Positions 11,541-23,294 of a stretch of 64,000 nt of DNA are shown one piece after another. This DNA comes from Cryptomeria japonica. Its lineage: Eukaryota; Streptophyta; Pinopsida; Cupressales; Cupressaceae. Position numbers and translations under genes: made by a program. Location of the stretch: positions 574,907,752 to 574,971,751 of the forward strand of contig NC_081405.1 in NCBI RefSeq assembly GCF_030272615.1. The letters run 5' to 3'. Position 1 is the first letter of the stretch. The number at the start of each line of letters is the position of its first letter. Below the pieces are notes generated by a model. It was given only the letters and a program-made list of their open reading frames with translations, had not been told where the DNA came from and did no database searches.

Positions 11541-12416
11541 GCCATTGGTTTCAAGTCTAACAATTGTGCAGAATTATTAGCTTTGTCCTTTGGTTTGGAT
11601 ATGGCTATATCTTTGGGAATTAAGGACTTTGGTTTGGATATGGCTATATCTTTGGGAATTAAGGACTTGATAATTGAGGGTGATTCTATGGTTATTATTC
11701 AAAGTGTCATGAAAAAGAAGTCGAATTGTTGGTAATTACAATATATACTTGATCATATTTTGCAAAAATTAGACTTTTTTGATTCCTTCTTGATTTCCCA
11801 CTATTATAGGGAAGTGAATAAGATTGCAGATTTCTTGGCTAATTTAGCCATTAACAGTGATGCTAATATGCGGGAGGTAAGTGTGGTTGAGATTGCTTCC
11901 TCGGTTTTGGAATTTTTGAAGTAAAGAAGGGCATAATTGTTGTCTTCATCAACCTCCTTATTTGGTGTGGCTTTTCTTTGGTGTGGGTTCTGATATGCTT
12001 GATCACAATGTTTATTTTGACAGGGTGTCTGATTATGGTTTCATTTCTGCTATGTGGTATCATTCTAACTAGTGGTTGGAGAATTGTGTTTCATAGACAG
12101 GGTGGTTCAGATTGGTGTTTTTTGGCAGCATTGGATATGCATCCTTCAGTGATCATACTTTAAGCTTCCTTCTATATACTTCTATTGGTGGCTTCCTTTA
12201 TATCTAATGCAGTTTATGAAATTGGGATGGGTTTTTTGATGTACTATGCCAGTGGGCATTTGGTATTGGGTAGAATAGGGTTGTGTTACTTAAGCAATAC
12301 TAAAGGGTTTTCTTACTGGTTCTTTCCTTCAGTGCTTTTTGAACCAAATGTAATTTTTTTTTTAAAATTTAATATAGTTCAGTGGTTCTATCCACTTTTA
12401 TCAAAAAAAATAAAAA
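11541..12416 (+). mobile_element. 5'-truncated LINE fragment: RNase H domain plus 3' UTR
   Basis: The reading frame from 11541 to about 11924 matches the RVT_3-type RNase H found at the end of some plant LINE ORF2 proteins: NNCAELLALSFGLDMA, then LIIEGDSMVII, then YREVNKIADFLANLAI, carrying the Glu and Asp residues in their expected order. It ends SSVLEFLK and is followed by about 480 bp of U/G-rich 3' UTR and an A-rich tail at 12402-12416. One stop (TAA after SNCW) and a 39-bp in-frame tandem duplication interrupt it. Neither full LINE in the window shows this RNase H, so it comes from another LINE lineage. Confidence 0.7.
11588..11665 (+). repeat. Perfect 39-bp tandem duplication in the RNase H frame
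   Basis: CTTTGGTTTGGATATGGCTA starts at 11588 and again at 11627; the two 39-bp units are identical and keep the frame, doubling FGLDMAISLGIKD. Identity of the units shows a recent slippage or duplication event. Confidence 0.9.
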
Positions 12417-13839
12417 TAATAATAATAATTTTTATTATTAATTTAATAAAAATAATTTTTTTATTTTAAAAATAGTAAAATAAAAATTCTATAACATTTT
12501 ATGAAAAAAATATTTTTAAAATAAAAATTAGAAGTGAAAAAAATAGATTCTATTTTTTATATTAATTTTTTAAAAAGCAATGTTTTTATAAAAAAACAAA
12601 AAAATAAAAATTCTATTGTATCTTACAAAGACAGTGTTTTTAATTTGAAAAACAAAAATAGAAAATTGAACATTATTATTTTTTTATTGTTATGATCTTC
12701 ATTTGAGTGAAATGGAATTGATAGAGAAATTTGATGGAGTCTCACTATGATTTTAACTTAGTTTTAGAACAGAGTTTTCTTATGTTTATGCTAGCAAAAG
12801 AACTTTGTAGAAATTGACAATTTTTCATACTCGCTATTGACCTACCTCCAAGGAGTAAGTGAACTTGGCAAACACGTCAACTCTTCTATTGACTTTAATA
12901 ATGTCACACATTTGGACCTTTACAGGAAGACAAGATACAAATATTAACTATCACTTGTTTAAACTTCCATTTTTATTTTATTTTTTCTAGAAAGAAAGGC
13001 AAAGCTTTAATTTGGATTTGGGGGAGTGTTTTGATATCAATCTCCAAAGACTAAAGAAACAACATAGCCATGGTTAACTAAATAGTTGGAGCCCCCAAAC
13101 ACATTGTTCCTACTTTCACAAAGACCCCAACAAAAAGAACATTGAGATTACCCTTTTCATACCAACATAGACCTAAAGCCCCTAGCAAACCCTACGTTTC
13201 CATCATAGGCATCATTGAATTTGGTTTTGAGCTAGGACTAATCTAGTGGTTCACAACCCAATATGTCCACTTTCTTTTGGGATAGTAGAAGATAAATATG
13301 TTGTGTTCATTATATGACAATGCGACTGAGATGGAATGATAAAAGGGCTTTGAAGTTTTTCAATGAGTTTAAATATGCATGATGTTTTTTTTTTTAATGC
13401 AGGGAAATCTCTCAACAATTTTTTAAAATAGTTTATTTAGAAAATAGTGAATTTTTTTATTAAATTTGAAAAAGAAATAATTTATCCTTTACAAATTCTT
13501 AATGGTTATCCTAATCTATTTTATCGATTATAAATTACAAATCACCGCTTCCACCGGACATATTTTCATATTCACATTTGATGTGGATGTGTACATATGG
13601 TAAAAGAAGCAAAATGCGGAAAGCATAAATTTGACAAAGACATGGAGCTCAATAATGTTGCACTTTTTTGCTCTCATTAAAGATGTAACAGCTTCATATA
13701 CTTAAAGACAAGAGACAATGATTCTATTTTATTTAGAGTAATAAAATAATAATTATAGACAAAGTAAAACATATTTGTATGTCATTGTACATTCCTCTAG
13801 ACATAACTACTTTAGAAAAAATAAAAAAATATTAAATTA
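12417..13839. other. Spacer, no gene recognised
   Basis: AT-rich at the ends, more balanced at 12690-13400. No reading frame of note and no match to any family I recognise. Confidence 0.45.
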
Positions 13840-14620
13840 ATTTATTTCATTATTTATATTATTCTCGTGACTATTTTTAGATTAAAGTCAAGAAAATAAA
13901 ATCGTTTTTTGTTAAAATAAAATAAAATAAATATAAATAATTTTTCTAACTATTTATTTTCATTTTTAATAATTATTTTCATTTATTTTGATATGGAATT
14001 GCATGTCAAAAAAACATATTTTTATTGATTACATTATTCTAATAACTAAAATAAAATTAAAAATTCATTTTCAGTACATATATTATTCTCTTGACTATTT
14101 TAATATTAAAGTCAACAAAATAAAATAATATTTTTTTCAAAAAATAAATAAAATTAATATAAATAAATTTTCTAACTATTAATTTTCATTTGTACTTATT
14201 ATTTTTTATTTATTTTGATTTGGAATTGTATGTCAAAAATCATATTTTTATTGACTACTTTTTTTTTATCGGTCTTTTTTTTTTTAATAACTCAAATAAA
14301 ATAAAAAAATTCTTTTCGTTACTTATATTATTTTCTTGACTATTTTAAAATTAAAGTCAAGAAAATAAATTAAAATTTATATAAATAATTTTTCTAATTA
14401 TTTATTTTCATTTTTAATAATTACTTTTATTTATTTTGATTTGGAATTCCATTTCAAAACCACATTTTTATTGATTACATTATTTTAATAACTAAAATTA
14501 AAAAAAAAATAAAAATATGAAATTAATTCATTTCATTGTTTATATTATTGTGTTGACTATTTTTAGACTATAAGTAAAGAAAATATAAATTAAGATTTTT
14601 TGAAATAAAATAAGGAAAAT
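13840..14620. repeat. About four tandem copies of a 217-245 bp AT-rich unit
   Basis: The marker TGACTATTTT followed by ATTAAAGTCAA (or a close variant) recurs at about 13868, 14092, 14336 and 14553. Each is followed by a TTTCTAACTATT-like block and TTTGGAATTG, then TTTTATTGATTAC, before the next unit. The units are diverged, with poly-T insertions in one. The array ends directly upstream of the RING gene. Confidence 0.65.
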
Positions 14621-14750
14621 AATAAATAAAATAAGATTTTAAAAAAAGAAGCATGCAAAACAAAGAATTAGGAAAGAAAACTCTTTAAATAAGAGGAGAT
14701 ACAAGAAGTTCGGTAGCACGGATCAGGAGGAGAATAAATCAGTGAAGAAA

Positions 14751-15415
14751 ATGACACAAGAAGGAGAAGTAGATAAGATCCCTAATGATAATAGGAGAGA
14801 TTTGCTTAGGCAGTGTGTGGCGGACGTATACGCTCGTGCTTCTGCATTGAAAAGTGATGTGATAACTTTGCATACCCACAAAATGAAGCTGATAACTTTG
14901 CATTTCATCTTCACTTGTTTAAGATTGCTCTGATTCCATAAGAGGAGGAGTTTCATGCTTATGAACTCCAAGTGGATAGATGTATATGCGATAATCCCAT
15001 GCCTGAATGTGACTTATACTGTGATCCAGTGAAAAAGGTCTCTCGTATTTTCAGAGAAGTAAGGAAATTGATTTTGGAAATTTGGTCAAGCGATCTGGTA
15101 GAACGAATGAAGAGGCAGAGGGAGAGAGAGTTGAGACAAGTGATAGAAGGCCTACCAGCAATAAAAAATTCAGATAATCTTCTTAATGGAATTGCCGTGT
15201 GTTCGATTTGTTTATCCGAGTTTGAAGTGGCAGAAGAGGCATGCCATTTGCGTTCCCATGAAAGCCACACATTTCACAGGGAATGTATTGAAGAATGGCT
15301 CAAGGGACAAAATCAGTGTCCGATTTGCAGGCGGCCAGCATACAGGTGGACATATTGTAGGGAAGCGGTTGGAGATGGAGAGATGGGTACACTTAGATTT
15401 TCTTTTGAACTCTAG
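14751..15415 (+). CDS. Small RING-H2 finger protein (probable E3 ubiquitin ligase), gene model uncertain
   Basis: RING-H2 proteins usually act as E3 ubiquitin ligases, joining an E2 to a substrate. The C-terminal frame (GTG codon at 14972 to the stop at 15413-15415, 147 codons) has CSICLSEFEVAEE, then HTFHRECIEEWL, then CPICRRPAY: zinc ligands 1-2 and 4-8 are in standard spacing. The expected third Cys is absent; the stretch reads ACHLRSHESH, so a His may substitute. No membrane segment is seen. An upstream frame from ATG 14751 (MTQEGEVDKIPNDN...) is in another phase and ends at 14931-14933; the RING frame is open only from 14942. An intron, a frameshift or the short direct repeat TGATAACTTTGCAT (14859 and 14889) could explain the break. 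It may be a pseudogene. Confidence 0.6.
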
Positions 15416-16220
15416 TTTTTGGGATAATACATTTCTTTCCTACAATTCTTTCCACTCACCATTTTCATTTTCACTATATATAATAATTAAAATTTGCAAA
15501 TTAGTTTACATATGTTTAGTTTGATGAATGAAATTGCTGTTCTCTCTTTTTACAAAAAAATGAATTTAATTGAAATGATTTTGTTAAGTGAATTTAATTG
15601 ATCACCTGCTGAATTAATTGTCTATTGGGAGAAAGTGAAACTTGTGTATCAAAAAATCTCATTTCAGTATAGATATGTGAAAAATATCAAGTGACAGTAG
15701 ATAATTATTTAAATGTTTCTTGTTTGGGAGGAAAATATAATGGCAAAATCTAGATACTAATGTTAATTTCCATCTAGTTTGGGTTTCACTTTGACGAAAT
15801 GATTTTGTACAATCACTTATTAATAAATTATATGATCTTTTACAATTTTTTTTTTTTTTTTTTTTTTTTGCTTATTTCCTAATCATTTATCCATACTTAC
15901 ATCAACATATTATAATACATTGGATTATATCTTATCTTCACCCACATATTGCCACACATTTAAAATTTATTTTACCTATTAATATCCCATTGTTGAGGAA
16001 CTCAATCTTGATATTGATATTTTGATTCTCTTGCATTGCATTAAAAAAACATTAAAAATCTAAATTTCAAATGATTTCTAGCATAAACATATTCCACTAA
16101 TTATAAATTGTTTTGATACAAATTGTCAAGGCTGTTTTTAAAGCATTTGGCATTTAAAGGATTCAATTTATGTCCTTATAATCCATATATTACATGAACC
16201 ATCATTTTAATATTGAAGAA
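15416..16220. other. 3' flank of the RING gene, with a T homopolymer
   Basis: AT-rich sequence with a 24-base T run at 15846-15869. No other gene is supported between the RING gene and its truncated copy. Confidence 0.5.
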
Positions 16221-16321
16221 ATATTTCACAGGGAATGTATCCAACAATGGTTGAAGAGGCAAAATCAGTGTCCCAGGTGCATGTGGCCAATATTTTGGAG
16301 GAAAGTTGTTAGAGATAATAG
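16221..16321 (+). pseudogene. Truncated RING copy (second half of the finger), cut by element 1
   Basis: The frame IFHRECIQQWLKRQNQCPRC followed by MWPIFWRKVV aligns with the RING gene from its HTFHRECIEEWL onwards, including the last zinc ligands. The first half of the finger is missing. The 5' LTR of the Tat element begins at 16322, directly after the sequence GATAATAG, and the five bases AATAG are the duplicated target. A tandem or segmental duplicate of the RING gene was therefore present before the insertion. Confidence 0.75.
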
Positions 16322-17082
16322 TGTAGACACCTAAAATTGTCCAGTCTATTTATTTAATTATCTAAGCTTAATTCTTCTATTAATTAAATAAATCTTTATT
16401 TATTTAATTAATTCATTTATCCTCTTATAGCCTTATTTCTCATTTAAATAAATACATTTATTTATTTAAATTATCCTTTTCCTAAATTAAATAAATATCT
16501 TATTTATTTAATTGATCCCACTTCTTCTATTAATTAAATAAATCTTTATTTATTTTATTAATTCATTAGCCTTTTCTACCCATGACACATGTCATTCATC
16601 TCTTAATTCATACACTACCTACCTCTTTCATTATTTTATTATTTCTTTTACCTACCCTCTAATCATAGCCGACCTCCTTTTACACCTCTCAATCTTATCC
16701 CTCCATTTCATATAGTGTCTTCTATATAAGGAGATGCTTCCTTCATTATCAAACCCTGATGACCTAAGGAGCTAACTACTTGATCAATAGACTACACTAC
16801 GATCCTACTTGCAACCACATTCCGTTCTTTGTTGAGCTCTTGTGCATGTAAAATCTGAGAGCAAATATATTAAACAAGATCAATGGAGATAGGAAGAATG
16901 AAGATCAAAACCCTATTGGACATGTGATGGTATAATCTTTGTGATTTCATGTGATTTGCATTGTCTTAGGTAATCTTCATATGTTATGGTGGATCTTTGT
17001 TGATTGTTAGGCTAGGGTTTTGTGGTTGAATTCATTTAGCCTTGCAATATTGTTATTATTGTTTTCTATTTTCACCATATAA
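16322..17082 (+). repeat. 5' LTR of element 1
   Basis: Starts TGTAGACACCTAAAATTGTC and ends TTTTCACCATATAA; the 3' copy ends in ATATACA, so the terminal CA has lost its C here. The first 200 bp are repeats of ATTAAATAAAT-type words. A TATA box (TATATAAGGAG) is at 16733-16743. The copy is very similar to the 3' LTR, with scattered substitutions and one small length difference near the start. Confidence 0.92.
16733..16743 (+). promoter_or_regulatory. TATA box in the 5' LTR
   Basis: TATATAAGGAG lies about 410 bp into the LTR and is conserved in the 3' LTR at about 31988. It is the likely core promoter for genomic RNA. Confidence 0.6.
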
Positions 17083-17086
17083 ATTT

Positions 17087-17104
17087 TGGCATGCCCGGTG
17101 GGAC
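17087..17104 (+). promoter_or_regulatory. Primer-binding site of element 1
   Basis: TGGCATGCCCGGTGGGAC begins four bases after the LTR end. The TGG start and the position fit a tRNA primer site; the tRNA was not identified. Confidence 0.6.
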
Positions 17105-17302
17105 TCTTGTCCCTTTTGCATTTAACCTTTGGTTGTAGATTTTGCGTTTGAAGTTGCAGATCTGGTATTTCCGACAACATTTTCAATATTTTTGCGTCTG
17201 CATACTTTCGGATTGCGTTTTTGATTTTCTGGCACGCCTGCGACATGTGGAATCGTGTCCGTGTTTTCGACAAAATTTTATTTTGTAGGTTTCCGAAAGG
17301 CG

Positions 17303-17448
17303 CGTCTGTGTTACTGAAACGCGTCTGTGTCATTTTAATCTGTGTCTGCGTCTGGGAAGTGCGTCTGTGTTTTCATCCGCGTCTGTGATTCACAGAACTG
17401 CGTCTGTGTCACAGAGGCGCGCTTGTGTAGAGGGTAACCGCGTCTGTG
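17303..17448 (+). repeat. GCGTCTGTG motif array 1 in the gag leader
   Basis: Six exact CGTCTGTG words (17303, 17322, 17362, 17380, 17401, 17441) with variants such as TGTGTCTGCGTCTG between them, spaced 18-40 bp with unrelated spacers. This is neither a simple tandem repeat nor a coding frame. The same word recurs at 18679-18970 and, in the opposite orientation, in the antisense gene's intron. Confidence 0.85.
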
Positions 17449-18675
17449 TTCACCAGTTTTGAAATTTCACATTTTTCATTGATTCAGTTTTTGGATTTTG
17501 CATTTAGGGTTTCAGATCTGGTTTATTTTTGGACTAACATTTTCAGATCTAGCTAACAAAATTGGTGCAGCTTGTCTTGGAAGCAAAATCATTTGGTTGA
17601 AGGCCCCTATTTTCACAAAGTCTTTTGGGTTTTAAAATTTACCTAACTTGTGTGCTTGCAGGAAGGGGTGATCATTTGAAACAACCCAAACTACTAACAA
17701 ATCTTTGGTGCAGGTCCTTGGCGAGGGTTTTTGGATTTTTATTGTGTGCCTTGTTTTCATAGACTAGCAAACACTTCCATTGGTGCACTAAAATTGAATC
17801 ATTGTCTTTTGTGTCTTCAGCAATAGGCTCTTTTTGTTTAATCTTTAGAGGGCTTGTCTTCCCATGTGGTCATTAGGACTACTAGTGAGAAGAGAACGAC
17901 CGAAGTGGTAGCAAAAGAAAAGCCATCTTCTTCCAAACCACTATAAATAAATGTATTCATGGTGAAAACTATGAATAACGTGTGCTGATTAGTTCATACC
18001 GACACTATGTCTCCCCATAAACCCGTTTGATCAAATTTATTTGATCATTTGTAGGGCGTAACCCCTACTGGCTGGGAGCCTTCTGTATTTACAGAGCTGA
18101 AAGTGCCGCATGTATGGCCACACGAGCAGATGCCCTTACTAGCACCATTTTGTTTTAGAAGCCCAAATCCTTCTAGTTGTTGGTGCAGGAGGTCGGACCT
18201 CTGGTAGCGGCCCACACACATACGGTTCTTAGTAGAGATACAAAGTTCGCCATGGGGAGTTTTCATGGGGACTGATGGTTGGCTGACCCGAGAAGTGAGT
18301 GCCGAGGGTGGAGCTAGTGAGGTCAAGCATCTAAGTATCCGCTCTGAATAGCGTAGCCTCGGGGGTAAAACCCCATGTGGGATCAATAACTATTGTCTTG
18401 GCTAGCCATAAGAATTGTGCTTGACTTATTTTAAAAATTCAAAACATTCAAGACCAAACAGCAAAACATTGTGTCTTTTGTGTCTTCAAGTGTATGCAAA
18501 ACATTTTCAAATCAAACAACACACTTTTCTTGGAGTCATTTTGAGTCTAGACACTTGCAAACATTGGGTCTTCATCAACACCGTGTCCTCTTGTCACGAA
18601 AAATAGTCAAATAGTCAGATTGGGTCACAACAAAACAACTTCACAGATTGAAAAAATTGCACAAAATTTGCAGAA
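17449..18675 (+). other. Leader of the gag-pol RNA, with a GC-balanced, fold-prone block at 18000-18400
   Basis: No reading frame of note. The first 550 bp are U-rich. From about 18000 the composition changes: a perfect inverted repeat TGATCAAAT-TT-ATTTGATCA (18028-18047) is followed by GGGCGTAACCCC (about 18053) and by a CTCGGGGGTAAAACCCC stretch near 18357. Several short complementary blocks suggest a folded RNA, which could serve packaging or translation initiation. That role is inferred from position only. Confidence 0.45.
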
Positions 18676-18678
18676 ATG

Positions 18679-18970
18679 CGTCTGTGTCGGGCATAATAGC
18701 GTCTGTGTTGTCTAGCCACGTCTGTGAAGGACGGAATCACGTCTGTGTTCCAACAGTCAACATTGCATTTGGCAAACAAAAATATCTCATAAGTGCGTCT
18801 GTGTTAAATAGAGCAGCATCTATGTCGGGAAACCACGTCTATGAAGTATACAGGCGCATCTGTGTCCAGAATTGAAAAACTGTTACAGTCCAGCAAACAT
18901 AAACAAGAAAATCTCAGAAGTGCGTCTGTGTTAAACAGAGCTGCGTCTGTGTTGGGAAACCGCGTCTGTG
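18679..18970 (+). repeat. GCGTCTGTG motif array 2 in the gag leader
   Basis: Eight exact CGTCTGTG words (18679, 18700, 18719, 18740, 18796, 18923, 18943, 18963) plus mutated ones. A larger unit of about 127 bp, containing AAGTGCGTCTGTGTTAAA and ending near ACTGTTACAGTCCAGCAAAC, occurs twice (from about 18791 and 18918), so part of the array grew by segmental duplication. Confidence 0.85.
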
Positions 18971-19484
18971 AAGTATACAGGCGTGTCTATGTCCAGAATT
19001 GAAAAAACTGTTACAGTCCAGCAAACAACACAGTCAGTTTCAGAATTCTTGAGCTTCCTAGGTCATCTCTCTAGGGTTTCATTTAGCGTTCAACCTGTCC
19101 TTGGGTCTCACAAAGTCAATCATTGCTTTGCATCTCTCATTACATTCACATTTGTCTAAATTTGATTCAAAAGGTCACTTGCTTGTCCTCATCATACTTT
19201 GTCAACACACTACATACAACAACACTTTGCTAAGTGGTCCCTCATCAAGGTTTCTTACCTTTGGGTCTCATTTGGTTTTACTTAGAGTCAAGGTCAACTT
19301 ACCTCATCAAGAGAAACTATCCTCTCTTTGGAAGTCACACCTACTCTACTACATACATACATGGTCTTATACTTTGGACATTGCAAGTACACTTCAGACT
19401 CATTTACATTCCATTCAACTCTTGGTCTTCCATACTCTTTCCATTTTTCATCTAGTCTCACACATCTTGGTCAATACTTAGTTC

Positions 19485-21785
19485 ATGGTTGAAACCCGTC
19501 TTCAAAAATCTAGGAGATAAACTAAAGAGGCTCAAGAGTCTGCAAACATGAGTTCTTATGAGTATGATAATGATATCTTTTTCAATTCTGATCATTATAC
19601 ATTACCTGACATGGATGTCTATAGAAACATTCCAAATGTTGAGAACATGGACACGATAAACAACAATGCTACACACAATGACAATGTGGACAACTTTTCA
19701 GTGCATTCAGCAGATGTGGAAGAATCCATTATGAATCCCCATTTCAATCGATTAGTTGAGGAAATAATGAGGAGGGATAGACAATACTTCTTACAAATGA
19801 TGGCACAAAGTGGAGCCAAGATACCTCATGATTTTGACATGTCTCAAATAATGGAACATAGACCTTTGCAACAACCTCACTCCAATATGGATCAAAGGAG
19901 ACCTAATAGTGGAGGAAATAGAGGACCACACATGGTACCGGAATCACCATCAGCTTTGCTTCAAAAACCAGAGGTCCCACATACACATGGTCAAACATAT
20001 GATACTTACCTTCGTAGACCATTATAGAAGTCTTATGCAAACAAATATGCTCAATCACATACTAATGCTAAGGATCAACCACCGAAACAATTGGATGTTC
20101 AAAGGCATGCTCAAAATTTGGACACAAGGAAACCTCATGTCAAATTTGGGGGCAACACAATGGAACATGACATGCCTGTAGAATATGGTATACATGCACA
20201 AAATAGATATGGTGTTCCTCAACATGAATCTATACCAAGTGGTCCATATACGCAGCATCATTATAGACCTCCTCCATATGAACATGTGTATGATCAATAT
20301 CATCCATTCATGCAACATGCACCTCCTCCAATGGGTACCTCAAACATAGGATATGGTCCAAGAGGTCGATCTCCACCTAAGAGTAGTTTGGAGCAACAAA
20401 TCAGGGACTTACAAAAGAAAATGGAGGACATAAATACACCGAAACCAACATACACAATGAGAGACATATGTCCTTATCCATTTGACAAGAGCATTCCAAT
20501 GCCTCCTTTTCCTACACACTTTGTGACGCCTAAATTTGATAAGTATAGAGGAAAAGGGGATCCTAAGGCACACATAAGACAATTTTTCACAGCTTGCATT
20601 GAGGTAGCAACAGAAGAGACATATTTGATGAGATTATTCCCACAAAGCTTAGGTGATCAAGCTATGGAATGGTTCTCCCAACTTCCACCTGGAATTAAGT
20701 CATGGGGTGACTTAGCAGAGGCATTTATTCAACATTTCTCCTACAATATAGAGATAGACATATCAGTCACTACTTTGTGCAACACCAAGCAAAAAGAGGG
20801 AGAATCTTTTGCATCATTTTTACAAAGATGGAGAAATCTAGCCAGTAGATGCTCTTGTGAAATTCCACAAAAACAAATGGTAGAAATGTTCACACAAAAT
20901 GTTAACAAAGACATTGGCTATGATCTAAGGAAAGCTTGTTTGTCCACCTTCAAGGACGTCATTGAAAAAGGCTTAGCGATAGAAAAGGTCCTAATTGAAC
21001 AAGGAGTTATCAAGATATTCAAGGAAAACAAAGATGACTTTAAAGGAAAAGACAAGCCAAGATTTTGGAATAAAAACAAGAACACAGTCAATGATGGTGT
21101 TGTTGATGCCAACACAGTGCGACCCAAAGTCATCTTTTCGAGATAAAGTTCTACAAACAATCAAGTGAATACTCAAACAAATTCCAGATCACAAAGGAAG
21201 TACACTCCGTTGGGAGAACCACTTGAGTCAGTTTTCAAGAAGTTAGTGGCAAACAAGGTGATCACTATTTCAGATTTCCCGCCATATGAACCAAAGGTCA
21301 AACCAAATTGGTGGAATGATGATGAGGATTGTGAATTTCATAAGAGCAAGGGTCATAAGACAGGAAATTGTCATCGACTGAAGAACATCATACAAGATCT
21401 CATTGATAGAGGTGACATTGAGATTAAGGGACATTCCTCCAATCAAGAACATGAGATGTTTAAGGAACCATTCCCAAAACATGAAAAGGGAAAAGCTAAA
21501 GCCACAGAGGATCAAACCAACTATACCAGAGCATCCTATAACTATGATTCAACTATCAATCACATCTCGATGGAAAATTATGTCTCTACCATTATCATCA
21601 AGGACAAAGCGTCTGAGAATTCTACCCAGAGACCCAAGATTGTCCTAAAAGGTGTGGGATCTTCTTCTGAACCTACCTCTGAATGTCATGTTACAACCCG
21701 CCGAGGTAAAATCACTTTGCAAGGTGCTCCAACTAAAAACACAGCTTCTTCATCAACCAAACTTGAGTATGTCCTTGTAGAATAG
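19485..21785 (+). pseudogene. Gag region of element 1
   Basis: Gag forms the particle and packages the RNA. The frame opens at ATG 19485 with MVETRLQKSRR, a typical Gypsy Gag start, and one phase runs to the TAG at 21783. It is interrupted at 19518, 20025 and 21144. The Retrotrans_gag core is at about 20510-20960: CPYPFDKSIPMPPFP, FDKYRGKGDPKAHIRQF, then LMRLFPQSLGDQAMEWF and the CNTKQKEGESFASFLQRWR block. A zinc-knuckle-like CEFHKSKGHKTGNC follows at about 21330, the form used by Tat Gags. Pol continues in the same phase, so gag and pol were one polyprotein. Confidence 0.88.
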
Positions 21786-23294
21786 TTAGGGAAGACACCC
21801 ATGCTCATTTCAATCCTTGAACTATTACGCATATCTCCTGCACATAAAGCCATTCTTGATAAAATCCTGAGAGATACTGCTGTTCCTATTGATCTAAACA
21901 TGGACCAGTTTCAAGCCATGGTGGGATACCTTTCCATTCCACATTCACTTACTTTCACAGAAGCTGATGACACCTCTGTAAGTCAGCCGCATAATGCGCC
22001 ATTACACATTGAAGCCTTCATACACAAACATCAAATAAAACGAGTCCTGATAGGTGGAGGAGCAGGTCTGAACATTTTCACATTAAGCACTATCACACAA
22101 TTGGGATATTCTGATAAAGCTGTGAATTCTACAAACAAGATCACCATTAAGGCATATGATGATGAAGAGCGTTCATCCAAGGGTACAATCATCTTACCTT
22201 TCAGAGTTGGGCCAGTTACAAAGGATGTGGTTTGTCAAGTCCTGGATTTAAATCTCACTTATAACATATTGTTAGGACGTCCTTGGATCCATGAAATGAG
22301 GGAAGTCCCATCCACATATCACCAATGCATTAAGTTTCCTCATAATGGAGTGGAAGTAACAGTTAATGGTGATCCTAATCCATTCATATATTGCAATAAC
22401 CTGAAATCAAAGACTGAGACCATCATTCCTAGTAATCAAGAAGCTGTTCCTTCGTCGACATACATTGATCCTGAGTCATTAAAACCTTCGACATCCAAAC
22501 AAGGTGAGCTTAGAGGCAAGTTTCAGGACAAAGCCATGGGGGAATATACTTTCAATCAGACCATGTACTTAAGACAAGTCATGAGTTCCCCAAAAGAATA
22601 TGGAAGACCACATCCTAACAAGCAAATCTCCATCATGACGCTCAAATGGGAACCTACTACCTTTCAAAGATGGGGTGAACTAGAAGAGGAAGATTTATAC
22701 CAAATGCTTTTCAGAGACAATGAAGAGGAAACACAAGATCACGTCAATCTACCATGTGAGAAATATGGCAAAGGCTTCAAAATTCTACAAAAATTCGGGT
22801 ATGATGGAAAAAGCCCTCTGGGGTTACGAAAGGAAGGCATCATTGAACCTTTACAACCTGAATTGACTTTCAAGAAGGAACGCTTGAAAGGACTTGGTTT
22901 CTTAACTTCCAAGGTCCACACCCAAAGGATAGAAGAAGCCTTACAAATCAAAGCTACCAAAATTCAACAAGAGAATCGCTATTCCACAGATTCCAATGAA
23001 TGGGAATGGGGTTCCGACAAGTCTTCCAGTGACTACGAGCTCACCAAGACATTCAGAGAGCTAGGTGAACCCACCGAAGAGGAGGAGTTTTATAACAAAT
23101 TCAGAGTTGGTCAGGAAACAACCCATGAGGAGTCTACACAGTCCTTGTCTCAAGGTTCTAGGTTGAAATCACATAGGATGAGAACACCTGTTCCAGAATG
23201 CACTACTAGTGATGATAATTTGGAATCGTTCATGATCGAGACTGATGAGGAGAGTGCCATCGATGACCTCGATAATTACCTTGACATACCCTAA
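21786..23294 (+). pseudogene. Protease and G-patch-like segment of element 1 pol
   Basis: The aspartic protease region lies at about 21801-22400, with the RVLIGGGAGLNIFTL active-site stretch near 22040, followed by KAYDDEERSSKGTIILPF and NILLGRPWIHEM. In element 2 the active site reads LIDGGARLNI; here the catalytic Asp is Gly (GAT to GGT), so this protease should be inactive. A segment at about 22750-22900 reads YGKGFKILQKFGYDGKSPLG followed by a GI-EPL run. It has the spacing of glycines in a G-patch, an RNA-binding domain found beside the protease in betaretroviruses. An acidic linker follows up to the TAA at 23292. Confidence 0.78.

Noticed and set aside
14742-14971. Separate small gene upstream of the RING frame
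   Set aside because: More likely the 5' part of the same RING gene, displaced by an intron or a frameshift; it has no domain by itself.
17303-18970. Spaced repeats of GCGTCTGTG as a possible CRISPR-like array
   Set aside because: Repeats are too short, irregularly spaced and in a plant retrotransposon leader; no cas genes are expected or seen.
19101-19481. 126-codon plus-strand frame just before gag of element 1
   Set aside because: Leader sequence of mixed composition with no Gag motif; the MVETR start at 19485 is a better Gag start and lies in a different phase.
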